Translations under genes and position numbers: made by a program
Assembly: GCA_036346275.1 (NCBI GenBank)
Contig: CM070723.1
Coordinates: forward strand, 2,790,001-2,854,000
Length of the DNA: 64,000 bases
Direction of reading: 5' to 3'
Origin: Otatea glauca
Lineage: Eukaryota > Streptophyta > Magnoliopsida > Poales > Poaceae
Part shown: piece by piece, positions 35,172 to 45,594 of the stretch
How the letters are laid out: each line of letters opens with the position of its first letter
Position numbering within the stretch: the stretch's first letter is position 1
Notes under the pieces: generated by a model
Seen by the model: the letters and a program-made list of their open reading frames with translations, nothing else
Database searches by the model: none
What the model was told of the DNA's origin: nothing

Positions 35172-35525
35172 CCCAAGGTTCACAAAACCGGCGAAAACCG
35201 CGGTTTTCGAGCGTACCGTTGCGGTTCAAAATAAAAAAACCGCTTGGTAAACCGGTCTAATTAAAAAATTTAAAATTTGAAAAATTTGAAAAATTTTATG
35301 TGCTCGGTTTTTTGTCAAAAACCGCTCACAAAACTGTTTTGCGATGAACATTCAATTGGGCAGCGGTTTTTCGCGAAAAATCATGGTTTTTCTATTTTTT
35401 AAAAAAAATTTAAATTTTTTTAATTTCTTAACCCTTCGATTTTTTACGGTTTTTGAGCGATTTTTCGAACGGTTTTTACGGTTTTCGTACCGCGAATTTC
35501 GAAATTCGGTTTTGTGAACCCTTAG
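35172..35525. mobile_element. Inverted-repeat element at a xylose isomerase splice acceptor
   Basis: The left end reads CCAAGGTTCACAAAACCGG and the right end, reversed, CTAAGGGTTCACAAAACCG. The interior is made of GGTTTT/AAAACC words. The direct repeat TGGCAG flanks it (35166-35171 and 35526-35531), consistent with a 6-8 base duplication. The duplicated word is the intron end (…CTGGCAG) of the xylose isomerase remnant. Confidence 0.75.
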
Positions 35526-35589
35526 TGGCAGGTATGACTGGTATGCTGCAACTACGTTCTCTTCTCTACAGAAGTATGGTCGTACAGGT

Positions 35590-36460
35590 AATCTTGAGTA
35601 ATTTGGTTAAATTTGTTTAGTACTTCCATTCATATTTTCGGTATTCTGTTACATGTATATTTTCAACAATTTTTTTTGCTAGTGAAGCTTATGTGAATTT
35701 AACCATGTTCTGAAAATTATCTTAAACGGTCCATTTTTTTTTCAAACTAAATGACGAAGCGCGGCTGCACGCCGCGCCTGTAGGTAATATCACAAGACTT
35801 AACCAGTAAGACATATCGTGAGATGTCGTGCAACGCAAGAAGCCAATATTTGCAAGTTGGAAATAAACTTTGAAAGTTCCGAGGACCTCCTAGCTTAAAA
35901 AATGGATCTTGATGTAATTTTTGAGGGAGTTTTAGGAGTCTCCTCGTTAAAAAGTACAAAAAAATCTAATCACAAAAATCTAGAGGGCCTAGACGGGAAT
36001 AACTGCACCTAAATGTAATTTTGGAGGGTCTCTTAAAAAAAAGCTCTAGAAGTTTATGGGGTGTTTTCCGTAATTTCTGAAAAATTCGGGTCGTCTCCGG
36101 AAAAACCGTGCCCCACGTGGCCGCCAGCGAGCCACGCGTCCGCCGCCACGTGTCGTGTGGGAAAAAATCGCGTCGGTGACACGTGCAAGCGCGCGGTGGG
36201 ACTCGAAGGCGTGACCAGAGGCTTGAACGTGAGAGAGTTTACCGCTGCGCCGCGCGCGCGTTCTCGACGAATGGCAGCGTTAAAATACTTAACGTGTACA
36301 ACAGACTTAACCACACGGGCGACGTGGGCTCTTCGCGAGCCAGCCGTATACACAGTGCTTCAGCGCGCGCGACGCGGCCGCGCACAGAGAGAGACAACGC
36401 CACCCCGAAATAAGCGTGGCAACGCTGAGAGCGAAACCTGTGGCGTATGACATGACGATA
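35590..36460. other. Intron of the xylose isomerase remnant carrying an unassigned insertion
   Basis: From about 35748 the sequence changes character (GCGCGGCTGCACGCCGCGC hairpin at about 35760-35778, then GC-rich DNA to 36450). The expected acceptor and first two bases of the next exon are missing at 36461-36468. On the - strand the hairpin is followed by TTCGTCATTTAGT, reminiscent of a Helitron 3' end (hairpin then CTRR), but the TC start is not clear. Confidence 0.4.
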
Positions 36461-36671
36461 CAAGTTTGTTCAAGATAAATGTTGAGTGCAACCATGCTAC
36501 TTTATCTGGGCATAGGTTAGTTTCTTGCTCGCCTATCATAATAGCATCTAAATCGATAGTATCATAAATTCATAACTGCATCTAAAATTTGTAGCTGCCA
36601 TCATGAGCTTGAGACTGCACGAATTAATGGGCTTCTTGGAAATATTGATGTAAACAATGGTTATCCACACA

Positions 36672-37199
36672 TAGGGATGGCAACGGGAAAATCCCCGCGG
36701 GGAGCGCCCTCCCATCCCCGATCCCCGATAAGCAAAATTTCTCCGCCCTCCCGTCTCCGTCTCCGTACACGGGGCTTAATTCTCCCCCGTCCCCGATCCC
36801 CGACGGGTTTGCGGGGCCCCGACGGGGAATAATCCCCGAAAATGCTATATAAAAGATCACATGCTACATGAATGAATCACTAGAGTAATGGTGCATGTGT
36901 GGTTGAAGTGTGAGTGAATCACTATAGTAATTCATATTTAGCATATTTATTAATAATAACCTCACATATATATTTTTTCTTTTGAGAATGATCATTTACT
37001 TTCACCTATTAGTGATAACACGGGGACGGGGACGGGGATCGGGGACGGGGAACGGTGGAACGTCCCCGTCCCCGCGATCCCCGACAGGGGCAATATTTTC
37101 CCCGATAAACCCTCGCGGGGAGAGATTTCCCCGTCCCCGTCCCCTAATAGGGGAATTCCCCGCGGGGAAACAGGGATCGGGTTCCCATTGCCATCTCTA
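36672..37199. mobile_element. hAT-type inverted-repeat element within a xylose isomerase exon
   Basis: 528 bp. The left end reads TAGGGATGGCAACGGG and the right end, reversed, TAGAGATGGCAATGGG. The interior is full of GGGGATCGGGGACGGGG and its complement, and the two halves fold back on each other. 8-base flanks TCCACACA (36664-36671) and TCCACAGA (37200-37207) match at 7 of 8. It breaks the exon coding ...NGYP|QIG. Confidence 0.88.
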
Positions 37200-37908
37200 T
37201 CCACAGATCGGTATATGTCACTAGTTCTTGAACTTCAGTTAGATTAACGGTTAAACATCTGAGCTGATATTATTCTTTGTCAGATTTGAGGCATACATAT
37301 TACATAGTAACCTTACTTTTCCATTCTCATATTTGCACACGTTGGGACACAGATCAGTTCCTTACAGATATTTCAGAGGCTACTCTGGTTATGTCAAGTG
37401 TAGTTAAGAATGTGAGTGGCATCTGGTTTGGTTACTTTGTTATATTTTTGGAAAAAAAATATGACAATATAAATATGTTGGTACTCATAACTCAGAAGTT
37501 GGTACATTTTGGTATGGTAACAGGGTGGACTTGCAACTGGTGGATTCAACTTCGATGCGAAATTGTTAGTTCTGATTGTCATTTATTTTGTACTGTAAAT
37601 TGATTTATGATCTATTATCTAACTGAAATTCAACTAACATGGGATTCTGATATTGTGGCAGGCGGAGGGAGAGTACTGATGTTGACGACATGTTCATTGC
37701 TCATATCTCGGGGATGGACACCCTGGCTCGTGGCCTTCGCAACGTTGCTGATTGAGGTAACCAAAAAACATTATGTATGAACTGCTAAAGTTTTCATATG
37801 CGCGCCATCTAAATGGGAGTTTTTTTTTCCCCTGAATGTTAGGATGGTTCCCTGGATGAGCTTGTCTATAAGCGCTACCAGAGTTTTGATTGTGAGATTG
37901 GTGCCATG

Positions 37909-38295
37909 TGTCGTGGGCCGCGACAATGTCTACTACCGGAAGAGAGGGCCCTCCAGGCGCTTGTGAGTAGCGCACGGTTGGGAGGGGCAGCGGTTGGTTA
38001 GCTGGTTGTTTTGCTTATCTAGTAGTTAGTTCTATGCAGTTAGTTTGTTGCTTATCCAGTAGTTAGTTTGTTTCAGATTTCACGGTTCAGTTTCTATTTG
38101 TATGCAGAAAAAGGAATGAAAATGGCAGTCTGAATTTTGGCACAAATCTTACCTCTTAGCGATGCTTCCGATTAACAAGGCCAGTGGCTCCGATAGCCTC
38201 ATTTCCGTCGCTCACTACAACGGCGTCAACGTCCACCGCTTCCAATTGCGCCGGCCTTAGTCCTGGCACCTGCCTCTTCAACCAAACCCACAACA
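37909..38295 (+). repeat. 5' LTR of the chromovirus element
   Basis: 387 bp, TGTCGTGGG...CCCACAACA. It is followed after three bases by the primer site and preceded by CCATG. It shares long blocks with the 3' LTR (e.g. CGACAATGTCTACTACCGG, TTATCCAGTAGTTAGTTTG). Confidence 0.93.
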
Positions 38296-38298
38296 TTT

Positions 38299-38310
38299 TG
38301 GTATCAGAGC
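38299..38310 (+). other. Primer binding site (initiator Met tRNA) of the chromovirus element
   Basis: TGGTATCAGAGC, exact complement of the plant initiator methionine tRNA 3' end, three bases after the LTR end. Confidence 0.9.
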
Positions 38311-38326
38311 CAATCGATCCTCCGAT

Positions 38327-38715
38327 CATGGCTCAATCCACCATTGAAGAACACGTGGGAAATCTCGAGCTCTCGATGGAAGAGATAAAGGCCTCCATTG
38401 GATAGTTGCTCACGATTTCTAATGCAGTCAGGTCAACCAACGGTGACCCCGAGCAGCACGGCGGCCATGCTGCGGATGACACGGGCCGGTGCCGCGATCC
38501 ATGGCCGGAACACCACGAGCGGCCGCATATACTCAACCTACCGGAACATGACTCGCAAGCCTCAGCGCGCGTAGCGCGGCCAAGAGCCGCAGAGCGCGGG
38601 AGGCGCGAGCGTCGACCCTAGGAGGACGATGGCAACCTCCACGCCTCACCCGAGCGACGGCGCCCACTCGACGAAGCCGATGACGCCTTCAACAATCGGC
38701 GCTAGGCTCCACGAG
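38327..38715 (+). pseudogene. N-terminal gag segment of the chromovirus element
   Basis: Begins with an ATG shortly after the primer site (MAQSTIEEHVGNLELSMEE), a coiled-coil type start seen in chromovirus gag. A stop follows at about 38403, and the frame then shifts. The coding continues after the nested element at 50206. Confidence 0.7.
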
Positions 38716-40417
38716 TGAAAGCATCTAGGCACCCGATATGTTTTGGTTTTGATAATTAATGACAACTTTGCTATATAATCTAATGCTTTTGTTGAGAATA
38801 TTGACAGTAGGTCGATTCCAAGATTAATGATCATGGAAATACCAAGGAAGGTTCAAGCCAATCAAGCAATATGTCAAGATCATATAAAGGTATATTTATA
38901 AGTCTCTTTTCTAGTCCTTTGACAATCTTGGAGTTTGGAAGAAAGATCAGTTTACTAGATTTAGGGCCATACTATTAAGAGGGATCTTGACGCTTATCTT
39001 AATGTCATTTAAGGGTTTGAAGGCTTAATATGCATATTCAAATTAGTTGCCCAATATTAGACAAGTTTCATCTTTGAAAAACCTTGAGATAATTCAAATC
39101 TCTGGAAATCCGGTGCTACCACCTATGGCAGCGCGGTGCTACCGGATGAGCGGTAGCACCGGCTCAACAACCCGGTGTGAAAATTCCAGAGAAGAGGTTT
39201 TTGGGCGATTTGTAGCCCGGTGCTACCGGGATCACGGTAGCACCGGACTTCAGCCCGGTGTGAAAATCACAGAGGGTGTGTTTATGGGTGATTTAGTGGC
39301 CCGGTGCTACCGCCCAAGATGGCCCGGTGCTACCGGACCTTCGGTAGCACCGGACCTTAACCCGGTGTAAAAATTCCAAAGAAGCACTTTTCTTAAGCTT
39401 TTGGTATCCCGGTGCTACCGCACTTGGTGGCTCGGTGCTACCGGACCTTCGGTAGCACCGGACCTCAGCCCGGTGCTATATTTTCAGAGAAGTGTGTTTT
39501 TGAACAAAGAAAAAGAAATGGAGCCCAGTGCTACCGGCCCTAGTTGGGCGGTAGCACCGGACCCCTGTAACGGTCTCTGGCAAGTGCATTAAATGCACTG
39601 TTCTAGCCGTTGAAGTGGAGCCCGGTGCTACCGGTCTTACATGGGCGGTAGCACCGGAAAAACAGATTTTCTGCAGATTCGAGCTCCAACGGCTAGAAAG
39701 TTTGGTGGAGGCTATAAATACCTCCCCACCTGCATTCTAAAGTAATTTTGGGGTCCTCATTGATGATATTTGAGCTTTAGCAAGTGTTGTCCACTCTAGT
39801 GTGCATTCAATTTCTATTTGTGAGAGTGAGAATCAAGTTTGGGTGTTGCATTTAGTGTTTGAGCCTTTAGACACCGACATTTGCCCTCAAGCTAGCATCA
39901 AGGTTTATTACTCTTGGAGGTTGCCGCCTCCTAGACGGCTTGGTGGCGATTGTGCGCGGTGAGTTTCTCAACGGAGATTGTGAGAAGTCCCGGCAAGTTG
40001 TGAAGACCGGAGTTCGCCTACCCGGAGCGGGGAAGAACTACCCTAGTGATCGAGGAAGGCTCAAGCGAGTGGAGCCGGCTTGACGTGGTTCAAGTCACCT
40101 CAACGTGGAGTAGGGGAGACCGGCAAGTCTCCGAGACCACGGGTTAAATTTCTTGTCTCCTATTTATTTGTGTTTGGTACTTTTGTTTGTTGAAAATCCA
40201 TTTCATTAATACCATATTCTTCATTGTCTCTTGTGCTCTCAAGTATATTTGCTTCACTTGTATTGACATACCATCTTAAGCAATTGCTAGAGTTTTTAGT
40301 GTGTTCTTCACTTTTGTATCTCAATTTGATAGCATCATTTGTCTTTCCTAAATTGTGTGAAAAATTTAGAAACCTCCTATTCACCCCCCCCTCTAGTCGG
40401 TTATCCTTGATCTTACA
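38716..40417 (+). repeat. 5' LTR of the Sirevirus-like element, with palindrome array
   Basis: TGAAAGCATC...GATCTTACA. Between 39106 and 39656 there are at least seven inverted pairs of CGGTGCTACCG / CGGTAGCACCG, set in blocks that also repeat AACCCGGTGTGAAAATTCC. TATA box TATAAATA at 39713-39720. Confidence 0.95.
39713..39720 (+). promoter_or_regulatory. TATA box of the Sirevirus-like 5' LTR
   Basis: TATAAATA in GGAGGCTATAAATACCTCCCC, conserved in the 3' LTR (49495-49502). It directly follows the palindrome array. Confidence 0.65.
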
Positions 40418-40419
40418 AG

Positions 40420-40431
40420 TGGTATCAGAGC
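40420..40431 (+). other. Primer binding site of the Sirevirus-like element
   Basis: TGGTATCAGAGC, two bases inside the 5' LTR, complementary to initiator Met tRNA. Confidence 0.9.
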
Positions 40432-40471
40432 TTGGACTCTCTTTTGGGGCTTCACCGCCTAGAGAGTAAGG

Positions 40472-42373
40472 ATGGCTAGCGATGGGGTGTCAATAGGCAA
40501 GGCGCTATTTTTTGATGGTACAAATTATGCTTATTGGAAAATTCGTATGACCGTTTATCTTAAGGCCATGAGTCCAAGCATATGGAGAATTGTAGTTGAG
40601 GGTTTCACTCCGGTGGTTAATTCCACACTCACAAATGACCAAGAGGAGCGAAACACTCATCTTAATGCTCAAGCTATGAATGCTCTTTTTGGAGCCTTGA
40701 ACGCGGATGAGTTCGATCGAGTGAGCAATCTTGAAACCGCTCATGAGATTTGGACGACCCTCTCGGAAATTCATGAGGGGATATCCTCGATCAAGGAAGC
40801 CAAATTGCATATGCTTCGAATCAAATATGAGAGTTTTATTATGTTGCCTCATGAAAACATCAATGAGATGTATTCACGGTTGAACAACATAGTAAATGAG
40901 CTCAAGAGCCTTGGAGCATCACTAACCGATTTTGACATTGTTCGTAAGATGCTTAGAGCTCTTCCGGTAAAATATGAGACCTTGGTGATGTTGTTTGTCA
41001 ACTCACCGGAATTGCCAAGAATGACGCCAACGGGACTTCTTAGAAATCTCATAACCAATGAGCTTTACAAGAAGGACAAGGAAGAACTTTTGGAGCAAAG
41101 CTCATCGAAGAAGAAGAACATCGCTTTCAAGGCGAAGGCGGAGTCAAGTGATGAAATGATCAATGACTCCGATGATGACGAAGACACCGAGGAGGAAATG
41201 GCCCTTCTTGTGAGAAGAATGAGAAAATTCATGAAGAGACGCTCAAGCACAAGTGGTCCTCAAAAATTCAAGAAGGGACAATATTCTAGCACCAACCGGT
41301 ATGCCAATATTCGGTGCTATGAATGTGATGAGAAGGGACATATTGCCTCGAAATGTCCAAAGAAAAGGGACGACAAAAACAAGTCCCCTCCGAAGAAGTT
41401 CTTTCATGGGAAGAAGAAGCTCTTCAAGAAGTTGAATAGAGATGGAAAGGGCGAGGCTCACATTGGAGAATGGAACTCTGAGGATGAATATTCGGACTCC
41501 GACTCTTCCGAGGATGATACACCTCCAAAGAAGAAGGGTCTTGCCGGAATCGCCATTGAGGAGACTTCATCACCCTTCATCACTCCATTGTGTCTTATGG
41601 CAAAAGGAGACCTTAAGGTAAACTCAAATGATGATGAACCCTTCTATGATGAATTAATGGATATGCTTGAGGATTTGAATGAGTATCTTGGTAAAGAAAA
41701 GTCTAAACATAAAGCTTTGAGAAAAGTATATCTTTCTCTCAAAGACTCTTATGAGGAGCTAAAGGAAGCTCATGAGACTCTTCTTGCTAAGGACCATTCA
41801 AAGTCTCAAAATGATATAGGAATTAATTGCAAAATTATTAATGATGTATCGTGTCTAGAAATTGATTCTTGTTGTATATCAAAGACTAGCATATCTACCT
41901 CGTGTGATGATTTATTTGATATGCCATCAATATCATGCTCTAGTTCTACTTCATGCCATGAAAACCTAGTAGTAGAAAATAATGAACTTAAGGAACAAGT
42001 AAACAAACTTAGTAAAAGTCTTGATAGATGTTTCAAGGGTAAAGACACTTTAAATAAAATCTTGAATGGCCAAAGATGCTCCTACAATAAAGAAGGACTA
42101 GGATATGTTCCTAAGAAGGGCAAAAAGATTAATAACAAAGCTCCTCGTTTTGTTAAATCAAATGGGAAGTTTTGTTACAAATGTCATGAGGTAGGGCATC
42201 CAGTAAATAATTGTATTTTGGATAAAACAGCTAAAAATAACATTTATGACTTTTGTTATGTTCTTAAGAAAGATAGTTTTGGCAAAATAATTGCTAAGTT
42301 TGTTAGCACTCCTATACTTGGCCGTAAAAAGAATGCTATTTGGGTGCCCAAAGCCTTGGTTACTAACCTCTAA
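40472..42373 (+). CDS. Gag of the Sirevirus-like copia element (633 codons)
   Basis: Starts at the ATG 40 bases after the primer site (MASDGVSIGKALFFDGTNYA). The UBN2-type gag domain spans about residues 10-195. A CCHC knuckle (CYECDEKGHIASKC) is near residue 281, followed by an acidic/lysine-rich spacer with EED and DDDED runs, then coiled-coil sequence. A second CCHC (CYKCHEVGHPVNNC) is near residue 567. Gag packs the element RNA into particles; long gag with an extended C-terminal region is typical of Sireviruses. The frame closes with TAA at 42371-42373 before the protease. Because protease is normally in one frame with gag here, I infer this stop (and TAG at about 42421) to be disabling point changes rather than a programmed end. 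Confidence 0.85.
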   Translation: MASDGVSIGKALFFDGTNYAYWKIRMTVYLKAMSPSIWRIVVEGFTPVVNSTLTNDQEERNTHLNAQAMNALFGALNADEFDRVSNLETAHEIWTTLSEIHEGISSIKEAKLHMLRIKYESFIMLPHENINEMYSRLNNIVNELKSLGASLTDFDIVRKMLRALPVKYETLVMLFVNSPELPRMTPTGLLRNLITNELYKKDKEELLEQSSSKKKNIAFKAKAESSDEMINDSDDDEDTEEEMALLVRRMRKFMKRRSSTSGPQKFKKGQYSSTNRYANIRCYECDEKGHIASKCPKKRDDKNKSPPKKFFHGKKKLFKKLNRDGKGEAHIGEWNSEDEYSDSDSSEDDTPPKKKGLAGIAIEETSSPFITPLCLMAKGDLKVNSNDDEPFYDELMDMLEDLNEYLGKEKSKHKALRKVYLSLKDSYEELKEAHETLLAKDHSKSQNDIGINCKIINDVSCLEIDSCCISKTSISTSCDDLFDMPSISCSSSTSCHENLVVENNELKEQVNKLSKSLDRCFKGKDTLNKILNGQRCSYNKEGLGYVPKKGKKINNKAPRFVKSNGKFCYKCHEVGHPVNNCILDKTAKNNIYDFCYVLKKDSFGKIIAKFVSTPILGRKKNAIWVPKALVTNL

Positions 42374-42423
42374 GGACCCAAACAAATTTGGGTACCTAAA
42401 AGAACTTGATTCTCTTTTGTAGG

Positions 42424-43442
42424 TAAACTACAAGACCGGCGGACATCATTGGGTGTTGGATAGTGGATGCACTCAACATATGACCGGTGACCGGAAGATG
42501 TTCACCACCTTTGAAGTAGGAAATGGGCAAAACGACAAGATAACATTTGGTGACAATAGTAAAGGAAAGGTATTGGGTTTGGGTAAAATCGCTATCTCAA
42601 GTGACCTTTCTATTTCAAATGTTTCTTTGGTAGAAACCTTAAATTTTAATTTGTTATCGGTTGCTCAAATTTGTGATCTAGGTCTTTCTTGCATGTTTTC
42701 TAAGAATGGTGTAGTGATTTCTAAAGAAAATGATAGTTCTTTAGTGTTCAAAGGTTTTAGATTTGGAAACTTATATTTAGTTGATTTCACCTCAAATGAG
42801 TCATGTCTTCAGACTTGCTTAATTGCAGAGACATCCCTAGGATGGTTATGGCATAGAAGACTAGCTCATGTTGGGATGATCCATCTCAAAAAGCTTTTCA
42901 AAAATGATTTAGTTGTGGGCTTGAAAGATGTGAGGTTCGAGAAAAATAGACTTTGTAGTGCTTGTCAAGCCGAAAAACAAGTTGCTAGTTCTCATCCTTC
43001 AAAAAGTATCATGTCCACATCTAGACCATTAGAGCTCTTACATATGGATTTGTTTGGCCCAACAACCTATAAGAGCATTGGAGGAAATTCTTATTGTTTG
43101 GTCATTGTCGATGATTTTTCAAGGTATACGTGGTTATTCTTTTTAGATGATAAATCCGAAACCTCCGGTATCTTTAAAAACTTTGCAAAAAGGGCTCAAA
43201 ATGAATTTGATTTTAAAATTAAGAAGATTCATAGTGACAATGGTTCCGAGTTTAAAAATACAAAAATTGAAGATTATTGTGATGAATTTGGAATAAAGCA
43301 CGAACTTTCCGCTACTTACACTCCGGAGCAAAATGGAGTTGTGGAACGGAAAAATCGAACATTAATTGAAATGGCAAGAACTATGCTTGATGAGTATGGC
43401 ACCTCCGATAGTTTTTGGGCGGAAGCCATTAATACCGCTTGA
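42424..43442 (+). pseudogene. Protease and integrase of the Sirevirus-like element, cut by a nonsense codon
   Basis: Protease with HWVLDSGCTQHMTGD (active site DSG), the pre-integrase domain with the HHCC-type WHRRLAHVG ... CSACQAEK, then the integrase core with LHMDLFGPT, VIVDDFSRYTW, HSDNGSEFKN and YTPEQNGVVERKNRT. All three acidic residues (D, D, E of the DDE triad) are visible. The frame is open from 42424 to TGA at 43440-43442, where family members have a Cys codon, so a single base change ends it. The rest of pol continues in the same frame. Confidence 0.9.
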
Positions 43443-45594
43443 CATGCAACTAATAGGCTTTATTTGCATCGTCTCTTGAAAAAGACCTCTTATGAGCTTC
43501 TCATTGGAAGAAGACCAAATATTTCTTATTTTCGAGTTTTTGGTTGTAAATGCTACATCTTGAAAAAGGGTGTTCGACTTTCAAAATTTCAAAGTTATTG
43601 TGATGAAGGCTTCTTGCTTGGATATTCTTCAAATAGCAAAACCTATCGTGTATTCAACAAAAATAAAGGTTTTGTGGAAGAAACTTGCGATATTGAGTTT
43701 GATGAAACTAACGGCTCTCAAGAAGAGCAAGAAAACTTGGATGATGTAGGTGAAGAAGGTTTAAGAGAAGCAATGAAGAACATGACACTTGGAGACATAA
43801 AACCAAAGGAGGATAAACAAGATACACCCTCATCCACTAAAGTTGAACCCTCCACTTCTGCTACGTCAAGTCAAGTTCAACCTATTGATGTGGATGAAAA
43901 GGAGTGTGATCAACAAACGCATACTCTACCTCAAAGAATTCATCATGGGCTCTCCAAAGATCATCCAATAGATCAAATATTGGGTGATGTTAGTAAGGGT
44001 GTTCAAACTCGATCTCGCGTCGCTTCTTTTTGCAAACATTACTCCTTTGTATCTTCTTTTGAACCTACTCACATAGATGAAGCTCTAGATGATCCGGATT
44101 GGGCAAATTCAATGCATGAAGAACTCAATAACTTTGCCCGAAATGATGTTTGGACTTTAGTGGAAAGGCCCAAGGAACACAATGTAGTAGGTACAAAGTG
44201 GGTATTCCGAAACAAACAAGATGAAAATGGTATTGTGGTAAGAAATAAGGCCCGGTTGGTAGCTCAAGGATTTACTCAAATTGAAGGTTTGGATTTTGGT
44301 AAAACCTTTGCTCCCGTGGCTAGATTAGAAGCCATTAGAATCTTACTTGCTTTTGCATCTTGTTTTGATATTAAATTATTTCAAATGGATGTAAAGAGTG
44401 CTTTTCTAAATGGAGAAATTTCCGAGTTGGTATTTGTTGAACAACCTCCCGGTTTTGAAAGTCCTAAATATCCTAACCATGTTTACAAACTCTCTAAGGC
44501 GCTATATGGTCTCAAACAAGCTCCTAGAGCATGGTATGAGCGATTTAGAGATTTTCTACTTTCTAAAGGGTTCAAAATTGGGAAGGTTGATACAACACTC
44601 TTTACAAAAATTATTGACGAAGAATTCTTTGTATGCCAAATCTATGTTGATGATATTATATTTGGCTCTACTAACGAAGACTTTTGCAAAGAATTTGGTG
44701 ATATGATGTCTAGGGAGTTTGAGATGTCAATGATTGGAGAATTAAGCTTCTTCCTTGGACTTCAAATCAAGCAACTCAAGAATGGGACCTTCGTGAGTCA
44801 AACCAAATATGTGAAAGATTTGCTGAAGAGATTTGGCATGGAAGACTCGAAGCCCATTAAGACACCAATGGCTTCTAACGGGCATCTTGATCTAAACGAG
44901 GGAGGTAAACCGGTAGACTCAAAACTTTATCACTCTATGATTGGTAGTCTACTTTATCTCACCGCATCTAGCCCGATATTATGTTTAGTGTGTGCATGTG
45001 TGCTCGCTTTCAAGCTTCCCCTAAAGAATGTCATTTAGTAGCAGTTAAGAGAATTCTAAGATATTTAAAGCATTCCTCAAATATAGGGTTATGGTATCCT
45101 AAAGGTGCTAGTTTTGATTTAATTGGATATTCGGACTCGGATTATGTGGGTTGCAAAGTGGATAGAAAAAGCACCTCCGGAAATTGCCAATTCCTAGGTA
45201 GATCCCTTATTTCTTGGTTCCCCAAGAAACAAAATTCCGTAGCTCTATCCACCGCCGAAGCCGAATACATATCCGCCGGTAGTTGTTGTGCTCAATTATT
45301 ATGGATGAGGCAAACTTTAATGGATTATGGAATAGATTTTAAAAATGTGCCTCTTTTATGTGATAACGAAAGTGCCATTAAAATAGCCAAAAACCCGGTC
45401 CAACACTCAAGAACTAAACATATAGAAATCCGTCATCATTTCTTGAGAGATCATGTTAGCAAAGGAGATATATGATTAGTCACATTAGAACCGAAGATCA
45501 ATTAGCGGATATCTTAACCAAGCCTTTAGATGAAGCCCGGTTTTGTAAATTGAGGAATGAATTAAATGTCATAGACATCTCCAATGTGGTTTGA
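43443..45594 (+). pseudogene. Reverse transcriptase and RNase H of the Sirevirus-like element, two frameshifts
   Basis: Open to 45038: end of integrase, linker, then RT with DVWTLVERPKEHNVVGTKWV, FQMDVKSAFLNGE, LYGLKQAPRAWY and the catalytic YVDDIIFGST, both Asp present. A frameshift near 44970 moves RNase H to another frame (44981-45475), with IGYSDSDYVGC, STSGNCQFLG, STAEAEYISAG and KTKHI-type ends. A second 1-base loss near 45475 puts the last 40 codons (ADILTKPLDEARF) in a third frame, ending TGA at 45592-45594. Confidence 0.9.

Noticed and set aside
37341..37411. A functional xylose isomerase gene
   Set aside because: N-terminal half missing, damaged splice site, frameshifting deletions and several insertions.
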